Program-made: the position numbers and the translations under genes
Notes under the pieces: generated by a model
What the model saw: only the letters and a program-made list of their open reading frames with translations
Told to the model about the DNA's origin: nothing
The model's database searches: none
Origin: a virus
Length of the DNA stretch: 56,264 bases
IMG/VR virus record: IMGVR_UViG_3300047455_000186
Location: 1-56,264 of that record
Direction: 5' to 3' (one strand)
In this document: in pieces, positions 9,206 to 16,049 of the stretch
Layout: every line of letters starts with the position of its first letter
How positions within the stretch are numbered: position 1 is the stretch's first letter

Positions 9206-9459
9206 AAGCGATAAATCACTTTGTAATTGTAGATAAGATAAAAGAAGCGCCGTCAAAAGTAGGCGGACTAGAACTTACTGAAAAACAAAATAAAGATGTA
9301 CGTTACATTAAAGGCAGGGTTATTAGCGTAGGCGACCAGATAGACATGCTCCAAGATGGAGACTTGGTTAGGTATGATCGACACGCAGGGCATGGCATTG
9401 AATGGAAAGATCATTTGTATTATGTTTTAAAAATTTCAGATATAGTACTTATAGAATGA
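9202..9459 (+). CDS. groES: GroES-like co-chaperonin
   Basis: 85 aa, shorter than E. coli GroES (97). It shows the co-chaperonin plan: N-terminal beta-strand (H-F-V-I-V-D-K-I), a mobile-loop region with G-G-L-E-L-T (compare G-G-I-V-L-T of GroES) that would bind the GroEL apical domain, R-V-I-S-V-G-D, D-G-D-L-V-R-Y-D, and a C-terminal strand Y-V-L-K-I-S-D-I-V-L-I-E. The ATG lies inside the groEL stop (ATGA), so the two are translationally coupled. Likely partner of the phage GroEL, perhaps also of the host one, as with T4 gp31. Confidence 0.85.
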   Translation: MKAINHFVIVDKIKEAPSKVGGLELTEKQNKDVRYIKGRVISVGDQIDMLQDGDLVRYDRHAGHGIEWKDHLYYVLKISDIVLIE

Positions 9460-9896
9460 GGCTAAGCGGGCAAGACTTGCAAGATATGAATTTATTAAAG
9501 TATTACAGGCTTATCAGAAGATGGGCCTGTAAAACTTACAATTTAAAAGATGCTGATTTGGAGCTGCTTATTTATTTAGATTGCAAAAAGCTTTTTACAC
9601 GTAATGATTTTATTAATGGCGTATACACTTATAGCTGGGATAAAAACAGATGGGAGCGGCTGCGCAGAGAAGGGTGGATTGATGTTTTTAAAGAGCGCAA
9701 TAGAACAACCTCAAAATACGCGGCGTATAAAACGTCAAACAAGTGTAAATTACTTATTAAAAGAATATATAGAATAATGTTGGCCGAAGAAGATTTGCCA
9801 ACGTCTGAAAGAAGTGCATTTTATAAAAACAAAACATATACTGATAAAGTCTTTAACAAGGCTATTGAAGATATGATTAACGATAAAGAACGATAG
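9456..9896 (+). CDS. Putative winged-helix DNA-binding protein
   Basis: 146 aa from the ATG at 9456, which overlaps the groES stop (ATGA); a longer in-frame start at 9402 lies inside groES and is not preferred. Residues ~10-40 hold a helical stretch (Y-Y-R-L-I-R-R-W-A-C-K) followed by L-K-D-A-D-L-E-L-L-I-Y-L and then W-E-R-L-R-R-E-G-W-I-D-V-F, an arrangement like MarR-type winged helices with a recognition helix and wing. The protein is strongly basic. I recall near-identical proteins in flavobacterial phages. It could regulate late genes or bind packaged DNA; the function is inference. Confidence 0.6.
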   Translation: MRLSGQDLQDMNLLKYYRLIRRWACKTYNLKDADLELLIYLDCKKLFTRNDFINGVYTYSWDKNRWERLRREGWIDVFKERNRTTSKYAAYKTSNKCKLLIKRIYRIMLAEEDLPTSERSAFYKNKTYTDKVFNKAIEDMINDKER

Positions 9897-9897
9897 C

Positions 9898-10047
9898 ATG
9901 AAAAAAGGAATAGGACCAAACAATTTAGGAGCGCCAAAATCTCCTACAAAAATATTAGGTGCAATTGCTGGAGCAGTAGCGCCGGCATTAATTAAAGGCG
10001 CGGCGGGTGCGTTGGCTGGAAAATTAATGGGCGGTAAAAAAGAGTAA
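9898..10047 (+). CDS. 49-aa Ala/Gly-rich protein with S-P-T-K
   Basis: Begins 1 nt after the upstream stop, and its TAA shares an A with the next ATG (TAATG at 10045-10049). The N-terminal half carries K-S-P-T-K, a version of the S-P-x-K motif found in several small proteins here. The C-terminal half (G-A-I-A-G-A-V-A-P-A-L-I-K-G-A-A-G-A-L-A) is a glycine-zipper-like hydrophobic helix with a basic end, G-G-K-K-E. Possibly membrane-active or a minor virion component. No further recognition. Confidence 0.6.
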   Translation: MKKGIGPNNLGAPKSPTKILGAIAGAVAPALIKGAAGALAGKLMGGKKE

Positions 10048-10424
10048 TGGCATTTAAGTTAAAGTCTAAAGGCGAAATATTCGGCATCAACGAAGAGTTA
10101 TCTGAGTTTGGTAGACCAGTGTTTGAAAAATCTTTGGACAATGGCGTTATAGCTGAAGCGAATAGAGACGGCACTACTTTTATAAACAAAAATGTCTCTG
10201 CTCAACAAAAAAAAGAAGCGGTAGATCACGAAAACGTACACCACGATCAAATGCTTCAAAATAGATTGCAATATAGCAATGAGGAAGTGATTTGGAAAAA
10301 AGACACTAGATCTCCTGCTAGAAAATACGAAAGAGTTGGAGGAGCGCTTTTTAGCGCGGGCCAAAAGCTACAAGAAGGACACGCTTCATTTGAGTGGGAA
10401 GATGAAGCTTATAAAAACGATTAA
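10047..10424 (+). CDS. Small HExxH (zincin-like) protein
   Basis: 125 aa. A canonical zinc-protease helix H-E-N-V-H lies at residues 61-65 within V-D-H-E-N-V-H-H-D-Q-M, and candidate third-ligand acids follow at E79/E80 and E113/E117. There is no signal peptide. Its ATG overlaps the previous stop. Known HExxH proteins are mostly metallopeptidases; here it could mature virion proteins or act on cell wall or host protein. The protein is shorter than most zincins, so activity is uncertain. It sits among the small S-P-x-K proteins. Confidence 0.6.
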   Translation: MAFKLKSKGEIFGINEELSEFGRPVFEKSLDNGVIAEANRDGTTFINKNVSAQQKKEAVDHENVHHDQMLQNRLQYSNEEVIWKKDTRSPARKYERVGGALFSAGQKLQEGHASFEWEDEAYKND

Positions 10425-10425
10425 A

Positions 10426-10731
10426 ATGAAAGCAACACCTATAACGCAAAAATGTAAAAGTTCACCAATGAAGATGAACATGGCTTTGGTAGAAGGAAAC
10501 GCCCAAACTTTAGATAGATTTGAAGATTCTATAGGAGGTATGGTCAGCACAGCTCTAGATAAAGATAAAAAGACTCAGCAAGTAGCTCCAGAAAAAGCAG
10601 CTACAGCCGAGCCACCAAAAGTGGACTATACTAAAAAATTTAAAGAAATGGGGGAAGATCTATCTAAAAAAGATTTTAATATAGAGATACCCGATATGTC
10701 AACAGCAATAAAAAACCTATCCGGATTTTAA
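10426..10731 (+). CDS. Small protein with C-K-S-S-P-M-K-M motif
   Basis: 101 aa from the ATG at 10426, just after the preceding TAA; the longer in-frame start at 10336 overlaps the HExxH gene by ~90 nt and gives an unlikely N-terminus. Residues 9-18 read C-K-S-S-P-M-K-M-N-M. The rest is hydrophilic with a central E-K-A-A-T-A-E-P-P-K linker, and it ends with a short amphipathic helix. Probably a minor structural protein; function unknown. Confidence 0.6.
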   Translation: MKATPITQKCKSSPMKMNMALVEGNAQTLDRFEDSIGGMVSTALDKDKKTQQVAPEKAATAEPPKVDYTKKFKEMGEDLSKKDFNIEIPDMSTAIKNLSGF

Positions 10732-10742
10732 AAACTAACAAA

Positions 10743-11714
10743 ATGAATAAACCAATCACATCAAGAGTGCAGCACGCTACTGATAAAGGCATGGTTCGCC
10801 AACCGCTTTTAAACATGGGCTCCCCTGTAAAACAAAAAGTAAAGCTTGAAAACAAAGCTAAAGAAACTATAGAGCAAACGGATTCTTACCAAGGCGGCAA
10901 ACTAGGCGTTCAAACATCAAAAACTACAGTTAAGCCGGATAAACTTGTAAAGGGTAAAGAAATAATGAAAACTGTTAACACGGATACTTACGACGGGTCC
11001 GGTGGATACGCTTCTGATAAGGATTGGAATGCGTTCTTAAAAACGCCTAAAGGAAAAGCGTATTTAGAGAAAAACACTAAGCAGGTTGGCACAGGAACAT
11101 ACGAGCCTGATACTTATACCCCAGGCACTACAACCAAAACTACAGATTTTAATTCATACAAAGTAGCTGTTAAAGGCGACGCTAAGCGCCCATGGCAAAG
11201 ACGATTTGACAACAGAGGTATCAAGATTGGTGGAAGAGAGACTAGACAAGCTGGAAATAAAATTGATAAGACAAATAGAAAGCTTAGTGAATACGCTAAA
11301 TTTGATACAAACAAAGACGGTAAATTTAGCGCAGCGGAAAAAAGTGTTATGGGTAAAGGCGGATTTTTAGGTTTAGGAAAATCACAAAAGAAGTTTGAAA
11401 AGCTTGGGCGAAAGCTTGCCGAAAATAAAGCGGAATATGAAGGATTTAAGGGTGGTAGAGATGCTGCTATTGCTCAATCTATACAATCAGTTAAAATGGG
11501 TAACAAGATTGATCTAGGAGAAAGAGATGCGCGTTTAAGCGACGCAGGTGGTTTTGATAAGCAAAGAGAAGCTTTATCAAACTCTTCAAGCTCAAAAATG
11601 AAAAGTAGTCCATATAAGATGATGCCAAAAAGCCCAGCTATGAAAGCTTTAATTGGTAATCAAAAAAATTTACCTGACGCTTTAAAACAAAAAATCTTAA
11701 ATTCAAAAGGATAA
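10743..11714 (+). CDS. Basic EF-hand protein with several S-P-x-K motifs
   Basis: 323 aa, Lys/Gly-rich and probably largely disordered. Residues 188-199 form a textbook EF-hand loop: D188, N190, D192, G193, S196, E199 in D-T-N-K-D-G-K-F-S-A-A-E. S-P motifs occur near the N-terminus (G-S-P-V-K) and C-terminus (K-S-S-P-Y-K-M and K-S-P-A-M-K). The region 40-140 is rich in T-T-K-T and G-T-Y-x-P-D-T-Y-T segments. It lies among small proteins upstream of the holin. A calcium-stabilised structural protein is plausible; not recognised further. Confidence 0.6.
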   Translation: MNKPITSRVQHATDKGMVRQPLLNMGSPVKQKVKLENKAKETIEQTDSYQGGKLGVQTSKTTVKPDKLVKGKEIMKTVNTDTYDGSGGYASDKDWNAFLKTPKGKAYLEKNTKQVGTGTYEPDTYTPGTTTKTTDFNSYKVAVKGDAKRPWQRRFDNRGIKIGGRETRQAGNKIDKTNRKLSEYAKFDTNKDGKFSAAEKSVMGKGGFLGLGKSQKKFEKLGRKLAENKAEYEGFKGGRDAAIAQSIQSVKMGNKIDLGERDARLSDAGGFDKQREALSNSSSSKMKSSPYKMMPKSPAMKALIGNQKNLPDALKQKILNSKG

Positions 11715-11718
11715 TATT

Positions 11719-12015
11719 ATGGCTTATATTCAAAACTCCCCGTTTAAAAAAAGCGGGGCTTGGGCCAGAAAAGAAGGCCAATCAGAAACTGGAGGGCTTA
11801 ACCAAAAGGGTGTTGATGCTTACAGAAGAGAAAACCCGGGGTCTAAATTAAAAACAGCAGTAACAACTAAACCTTCCAAATTAAAACCGGGTAGCAAAGC
11901 CGCTAAGCGTAGAAAATCATTTTGCGCTAGAATGAGTGGTGTAAAAGGTCCAATGAAAAAACCAAACGGTAAACCAACAAGAAAGGCTTTAGCGTTAAGA
12001 AAATGGAATTGCTAA
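11719..12015 (+). CDS. Conserved basic phage protein (DUF6321-like)
   Basis: 98 aa, strongly basic. After N-S-P-F-K-K (residues 6-11), the conserved core runs G-G-L-N-Q-K-G-V-D-A-Y-R-R-E-N-P-G-S, then A-A-K-R-R-K-S-F-C-A-R-M-S-G and the terminal A-L-R-K-W-N-C. This matches a small-protein family widespread in marine phages that I associate with DUF6321; the number is from memory and should be checked. The two Cys (S-F-C-A-R and W-N-C) are conserved in that family. Function unknown, possibly nucleic-acid binding or virion-associated. Confidence 0.75.
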   Translation: MAYIQNSPFKKSGAWARKEGQSETGGLNQKGVDAYRRENPGSKLKTAVTTKPSKLKPGSKAAKRRKSFCARMSGVKGPMKKPNGKPTRKALALRKWNC

Positions 12016-12155
12016 TGGAGATAAAAGGATTAGGGGATACCATAGAAAAATTTACAAAAGCAACTGGAATAAAAAAGCTAGCCGATAAAATCCCTGGCGG
12101 GTGCGGTTGTAATAAAAGAAAAGAAAAGTTAAATAAAATGTTTCCATACAAATGA
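12015..12155 (+). CDS. 46-aa C-G-C protein
   Basis: Begins in a TAATG junction with the preceding gene (12013-12017) and ends in an ATGA junction with the holin (12152-12155). Its signature is G-G-C-G-C-N-K-R-K-E-K-L-N-K-M-F-P-Y at the C-terminus, a conserved ending I recall from many marine phage small proteins next to a holin. The N-terminal half is an amphipathic helix (K-F-T-K-A-T-G-I-K-K-L). Possibly a lysis or membrane-associated accessory; inferred from position only. Confidence 0.7.
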   Translation: MEIKGLGDTIEKFTKATGIKKLADKIPGGCGCNKRKEKLNKMFPYK

Positions 12156-12550
12156 AAAAAATTTGGGAATGGCTTACCGGTAATGTTATAAAAGAAGTTG
12201 GTGATGTCATTGATAAATTAACCACAACTAAAGAAGAAAAATTAGAAGCTCAGCGGTTAATAACTGAGATTCTTGAAAAAGCAGATAAAGAAGCACAAGA
12301 GCAAGTAACAGCAAGATGGCAAGCGGATATGAATTCAGATTCGTTTTTATCTAAAAACATAAGGCCCATGGTTCTTATATATTTAACTGTTATCTTTACA
12401 GCACTATGTTTTTTTGATGGCAATATAGGAGAGTTTAAAATAGCAGAAGACTATATACCAATTTTTCAATCTTTATTAATAACAGTTTACGGGGCGTATT
12501 TTGTTGGGCGTACCTGGGAAAAAGCAAAAAAATCCAGCAATAACAATTAA
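12152..12550 (+). CDS. Holin (GTA/3-TM holin-like)
   Basis: 132 aa. An amphipathic N-terminal region (1-60, W-E-W-L-T-G start, then an E/K-rich helix) is followed by S-K-N-I-R-P-M-V and two clear membrane segments, residues ~73-89 and ~104-122, ending G-R-T-W-E-K-A-K-K. This matches the 'holin of 3TMs, for gene-transfer release' type, whose first helix may lie along the membrane. It would permeabilise the inner membrane so the endolysin can reach peptidoglycan. The endolysin is ~30 kb away at 42951, so lysis genes are split. Confidence 0.75.
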   Translation: MKKIWEWLTGNVIKEVGDVIDKLTTTKEEKLEAQRLITEILEKADKEAQEQVTARWQADMNSDSFLSKNIRPMVLIYLTVIFTALCFFDGNIGEFKIAEDYIPIFQSLLITVYGAYFVGRTWEKAKKSSNNN

Positions 12551-12560
12551 ATTAAATAAA

Positions 12561-12821
12561 ATGAGTAAAGTAAAAGATTTAGTATCAAAAATAGAAAACG
12601 ACGAATTATCAGATTTGCAAGAGCTTGTAAAAAACATTAACCAATACCAATTACAAATTGGTGGTTTTGAAGCACAGAAGCATGACTTATTACATCAATT
12701 AGTTGGTATTAAGCAAAGCTTAAATGACTTACAAAAAAACCTTGAGGATAAATACGGGAATGTTTCTATAGATATCCAAAGCGGGGAAATCAAAGAAAAT
12801 GACTCTCCTAAGAAAGATTAG
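12561..12821 (+). CDS. Small coiled-coil protein
   Basis: 86 aa from the ATG at 12561, which follows a TTAAATTAAATAAA leader; the in-frame start at 12501 is inside the holin. Residues 5-65 are heptad-like (L-V-S-K-I-E-N-D-E-L through L-N-D-L-Q-K-N-L-E), then K-Y-G-N-V-S-I-D-I-Q-S-G-E. No signal peptide or membrane helix. I recall similar proteins next to holins in marine phages. Role unknown; it may oligomerise or partner with the holin. Confidence 0.7.
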   Translation: MSKVKDLVSKIENDELSDLQELVKNINQYQLQIGGFEAQKHDLLHQLVGIKQSLNDLQKNLEDKYGNVSIDIQSGEIKENDSPKKD

Positions 12822-13017
12822 TATAGGTAAAGACTATAAAAATGACGCCATGCACTACTCTGTTGGACAGGAAGTGTATGGTGGTCATACTATAGTTAAC
12901 ATTATAGAGGAAGAAGAAAAGTACTCTGTCTATATACAAAAAGGCAATGATGTTATACCCTGGAAAGATTTTAATAAAAATATGGCAATAGCCATTGAAT
13001 ATAATATTGAATACTAA
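12799..13017 (+). CDS. Small conserved phage protein
   Basis: 72 aa. It overlaps the previous gene by 23 nt; no later in-frame start preserves the well-formed N-terminus L-L-R-K-I-S-I-G-K-D-Y-K-N. Then M-H-Y-S-V-G-Q-E-V-Y-G-G and alternating beta-strands (S-V-Y-I-Q-K-G-N-D-V-I-P-W). It looks like a small beta-barrel. The A of its TAA is the A of the next gene's ATG (13017). Function unknown. Confidence 0.65.
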   Translation: MTLLRKISIGKDYKNDAMHYSVGQEVYGGHTIVNIIEEEEKYSVYIQKGNDVIPWKDFNKNMAIAIEYNIEY

Positions 13018-13607
13018 TGAATGGGGTTTTTGATTTTATTATAAAACCAGTTAGCAAAAGATACAATAATTCTAAAACAATTGATAATACAGAGCTAATA
13101 TTAAATACCGATTTACAGGATCATAATTTTGTTTCAAGGATAGGTGTTGTAATGGGTTTACCTATAAATAACCAAACAGGTATATGCTTAGGCGATGAAG
13201 TTATTGTGCATCATAATGTTTTTAGAAGATACAGAGATATTAGAGGTATTGAAAAAAATAGCAGAAGCTATTATAAAGATGATTTATATTTTGTAAATGA
13301 AATGCAAATATACGCTTATAAGCATATAATTAAATGGATACCATTAACGGGATATAACTTCGTTGCCCCTATAAAAGAAGACAAAATGTTTTCTATTGAT
13401 TTTGAAAAACCTTTAAAAGGCATATTGAAATATAAAGATCCAGCTTTAAAAAGTATAGAGCCTGGGGATATAGTCGGTTTCCGACCTGGTATGGAATATG
13501 AGTTTATTATTAATAAACAAAAATTGTATCGCATACCAACCAATCAAATTACAATTAAATATGAATATCAAGGAAACGAAGAAGAATATAATCCAAGCTG
13601 GGCATAA
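13017..13607 (+). CDS. Putative tandem GroES-like beta-barrel protein
   Basis: 196 aa. Two segments look like the C-terminal half of a GroES barrel. In residues ~40-113, a V-V-M-G-L-P strand is followed by L-G-D-E-V-I-V-H-H-N, then Y-Y-K-D-D-L-Y-F-V and Q-I-Y-A-Y. In ~133-185, K-G-I-L-K-Y is followed by E-P-G-D-I-V-G-F-R-P, Q-K-L-Y-R-I-P and N-Q-I-T-I-K-Y. GroES itself has G-D-x-V-x-F, x-Y-L-I-M and D-I-L-A-I at matching places. It lies just upstream of the terminase genes. It could be a second, diverged co-chaperonin or a virion barrel protein; motif-level inference only. Confidence 0.5.
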   Translation: MNGVFDFIIKPVSKRYNNSKTIDNTELILNTDLQDHNFVSRIGVVMGLPINNQTGICLGDEVIVHHNVFRRYRDIRGIEKNSRSYYKDDLYFVNEMQIYAYKHIIKWIPLTGYNFVAPIKEDKMFSIDFEKPLKGILKYKDPALKSIEPGDIVGFRPGMEYEFIINKQKLYRIPTNQITIKYEYQGNEEEYNPSWA

Positions 13608-13836
13608 AGCAGTTGAAGAATTAATTAAAGTAGCTAAAGAGGCTATAGTCGATTCAGATGATGATATATCTGCTGACAGGCTTAAGAACGCAGCTGCTAC
13701 AAAAAAGTTAGCTATATTTGACGCTTTCGAGATATTATCTCGTATACAAGATGAAGAAGCTATATTAGAAAATAAACCTAAAGAAGAAGAGAAAGCAAAA
13801 ACTTTTTCAGGGTTTGCAGAAAGAAGATCTAAATAA
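13561..13836 (+). CDS. Probable terminase small subunit
   Basis: 91 aa from the ATG at 13561, overlapping the upstream gene by 47 nt and sharing the final A with the TerL ATG (13836). Mostly helical: H-K-A-V-E-E-L-I-K-V-A-K-E-A-I, then S-A-D-R-L-K-N-A-A-A-T-K-K-L-A-I-F-D-A-F-E-I-L, ending S-G-F-A-E-R-R-S-K. Small terminases are short, helical and encoded directly before TerL; they bind the phage DNA end and regulate the large subunit. No HTH was confidently identified, so the call rests on position and overall form. Confidence 0.6.
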   Translation: MNIKETKKNIIQAGHKAVEELIKVAKEAIVDSDDDISADRLKNAAATKKLAIFDAFEILSRIQDEEAILENKPKEEEKAKTFSGFAERRSK

Positions 13837-16046
13837 TGTACGAGCAAAATTTATATAGAGTAGATACTCCTATAAAAGCTAATACAATAGCTAGATTAAA
13901 TAAATCAAAAAAGTGGAAGTACGGTTATAACAAAGAACACGATGTTGTAGTTATAAGTAAGACTGGGCAAATCGGTGAAATATATAATATTCAAAATTTA
14001 AGAATTGCATTACCAAAAACTCCCGCTAAAATAGACAAGTCACAGGATAAATGGGCTGCAGATGAGTACCCTAGCGAATTAAAAAGAATACAAAGCGTTT
14101 TTGATTGGCGAGAATATCCGGAAGACTTCAAAGAAAAATGGGAACCATATATAGATGAACAATTCAAACGCAGAGAAGAAGGCCATTGGTTCAATAATAA
14201 AGGCATGGCTACTTACATTACTGGCACTCACTTTATGTACTTGCAGTGGAGCAAGATTGACGTTGGGAAGCCAGACTTTAGGGAAGCAAACAGACTATTC
14301 TTTATATTCTGGGAAGCTAGTAAAGCAGACCCACGATGTTATGGAATGTGCTATCTTAAAAACCGTCGTTCAGGATTTTCATTTATGTCTTCAGCAGAAA
14401 CCGTTAACCTGGCGACAATTACGTCAGATGCACGGTATGGTATCTTGTCTAAGTCTGGAGCGGATGCTAAGAAAATGTTCACAGACAAGGTTGTACCAAT
14501 ATCCGTCAACTACCCGTTCTTTTTCAAGCCAATCCAGGACGGTATGGACAGACCCAAAACCGAACTTGCCTATAGAATACCAGCCAGTAGACTCACTAGA
14601 AAATCCATACAAAATAAACAAGACCAGGAATTATTGGAGGGGCTCGACACCACAATCGACTGGAAGAACACAGGCGACAACTCATATGATGGAGAGAAAC
14701 TTAAACTCCTCGTCCACGATGAATCGGGTAAATGGGAAAGGCCGGACAACATCCTCAACAACTGGAGGGTTACGAAAACAACATTAAGGTTAGGTAGTAG
14801 AGTTATAGGTAAATGTATGATGGGGTCGACATCTAACGCTTTAGATAAGGGAGGTGAAAACTTTAAAAAACTTTACAATGACTCGGACGTTACAAAAAGA
14901 AACCGCAATGGACAAACTAAGTCAGGATTATATTCTTTGTTCATTCCTATGGAATGGAATTACGAAGGATTCATTGACAATTATGGAATGCCTATATTCG
15001 AAGACCCACCAGCAGATTGCGTTGGCCCACACGGAGACGCTATCGAAGTCGGGGTTATTGAACATTGGAACAATGAGGTAGAAGGATTAAGAGGCGACCA
15101 GGATGCTTTAAATGAGTTTTATAGGCAGTTTCCGCGCACAGAAGAGCATGCGTTTAGAGATGAAACTAAAAATAGTATATTTAATTTAGTAAAAATATAC
15201 GAGCAAATAGATTATAACGAAGATCTGTCAAGCACTAATGTAGTAAATATTGGTAGCTTTTCGTGGGAAAATGGAATAAAAGATACTAAGGTTAAATTTA
15301 CACCAAACCCTAACGGTAGGTTTAAAATAACTTGGGTCCCTAATTATGAATTGCAAAATAAGCAATACACAAAAAACGGTTTTAAATTTCCAGGGAATGA
15401 ACATATTGGCGCTTTCGGGTGTGATAGTTATGACATATCAGGGACAGTTGATGGCAAAGGGTCTAAGGGAGCATTGCATGGGCTAACTAAGTTTAGTATG
15501 GAAAATGCCCCACCAAATTCATTTTTTTTAGAATACATTGCAAGACCTCAAACTTCTGAAATGTTTTTTGAAGATGTGCTTATGGCTTGTGTATTTTATG
15601 GAATGCCCATATTGGCTGAAAATAACAAACCTAGGTTGTTGTACTACTTTAAAAGAAGAGGATACAGAGGCTACTCAATGAATAGACCAGATAAGATATG
15701 GAATAAGTTATCGGTAGCCGAAAAAGAAATAGGCGGAATTCCAAACTCAAGTGAGGATATTAAACAAGCCCACGCAGCCGCTATAGAGGCTTATATAGAT
15801 AAATATGTAGGCTTAAAAGCAGATGGGCAATATGGGGACATGTATTTTAACACCACCCTAAACGATTGGGCAAAATTTGATATAAATAAAAGAACAAAGT
15901 TTGATGCGGCTATAAGTTCAGGGCTTGCTATAATGGCTTGTAATAGACATTTATATAGACCAGTTGCTCCTGTTCAAAAACAAAAGTTAAATTTAAATAT
16001 TGCTAAATATAAAAATAGCGGTACAATATCGAAAATAATAAAATAA
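13836..16046 (+). CDS. Terminase large subunit
   Basis: 736 aa, the DNA-packaging motor at the portal: an N-terminal ATPase drives translocation and a C-terminal nuclease cuts concatemers. A leading segment (1-100) precedes the ATPase, with a deviant P-loop in Y-L-K-N-R-R-S-G-F-S (K175 to S182) and G-I-L-S-K-S-G-A-D-A-K-K. The nuclease's first acidic cluster is A-F-G-C-D-S-Y-D (D530, D533). It lies directly upstream of the portal. Bases ~14200-15100 use many more C-ending codons than the flanks; the reading frame is intact. The length is larger than T4 gp17 and similar to crAss-like terminases. Confidence 0.92.
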   Translation: MYEQNLYRVDTPIKANTIARLNKSKKWKYGYNKEHDVVVISKTGQIGEIYNIQNLRIALPKTPAKIDKSQDKWAADEYPSELKRIQSVFDWREYPEDFKEKWEPYIDEQFKRREEGHWFNNKGMATYITGTHFMYLQWSKIDVGKPDFREANRLFFIFWEASKADPRCYGMCYLKNRRSGFSFMSSAETVNLATITSDARYGILSKSGADAKKMFTDKVVPISVNYPFFFKPIQDGMDRPKTELAYRIPASRLTRKSIQNKQDQELLEGLDTTIDWKNTGDNSYDGEKLKLLVHDESGKWERPDNILNNWRVTKTTLRLGSRVIGKCMMGSTSNALDKGGENFKKLYNDSDVTKRNRNGQTKSGLYSLFIPMEWNYEGFIDNYGMPIFEDPPADCVGPHGDAIEVGVIEHWNNEVEGLRGDQDALNEFYRQFPRTEEHAFRDETKNSIFNLVKIYEQIDYNEDLSSTNVVNIGSFSWENGIKDTKVKFTPNPNGRFKITWVPNYELQNKQYTKNGFKFPGNEHIGAFGCDSYDISGTVDGKGSKGALHGLTKFSMENAPPNSFFLEYIARPQTSEMFFEDVLMACVFYGMPILAENNKPRLLYYFKRRGYRGYSMNRPDKIWNKLSVAEKEIGGIPNSSEDIKQAHAAAIEAYIDKYVGLKADGQYGDMYFNTTLNDWAKFDINKRTKFDAAISSGLAIMACNRHLYRPVAPVQKQKLNLNIAKYKNSGTISKIIK

Positions 16047-16049
16047 CGT

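Noticed and set aside
14155-14787. 210-aa open frame inside TerL on the same strand
   Set aside because: It lies wholly inside the terminase in another frame, where codon use is GC-shifted, and its product has no recognisable motif. Probably a by-product of composition.
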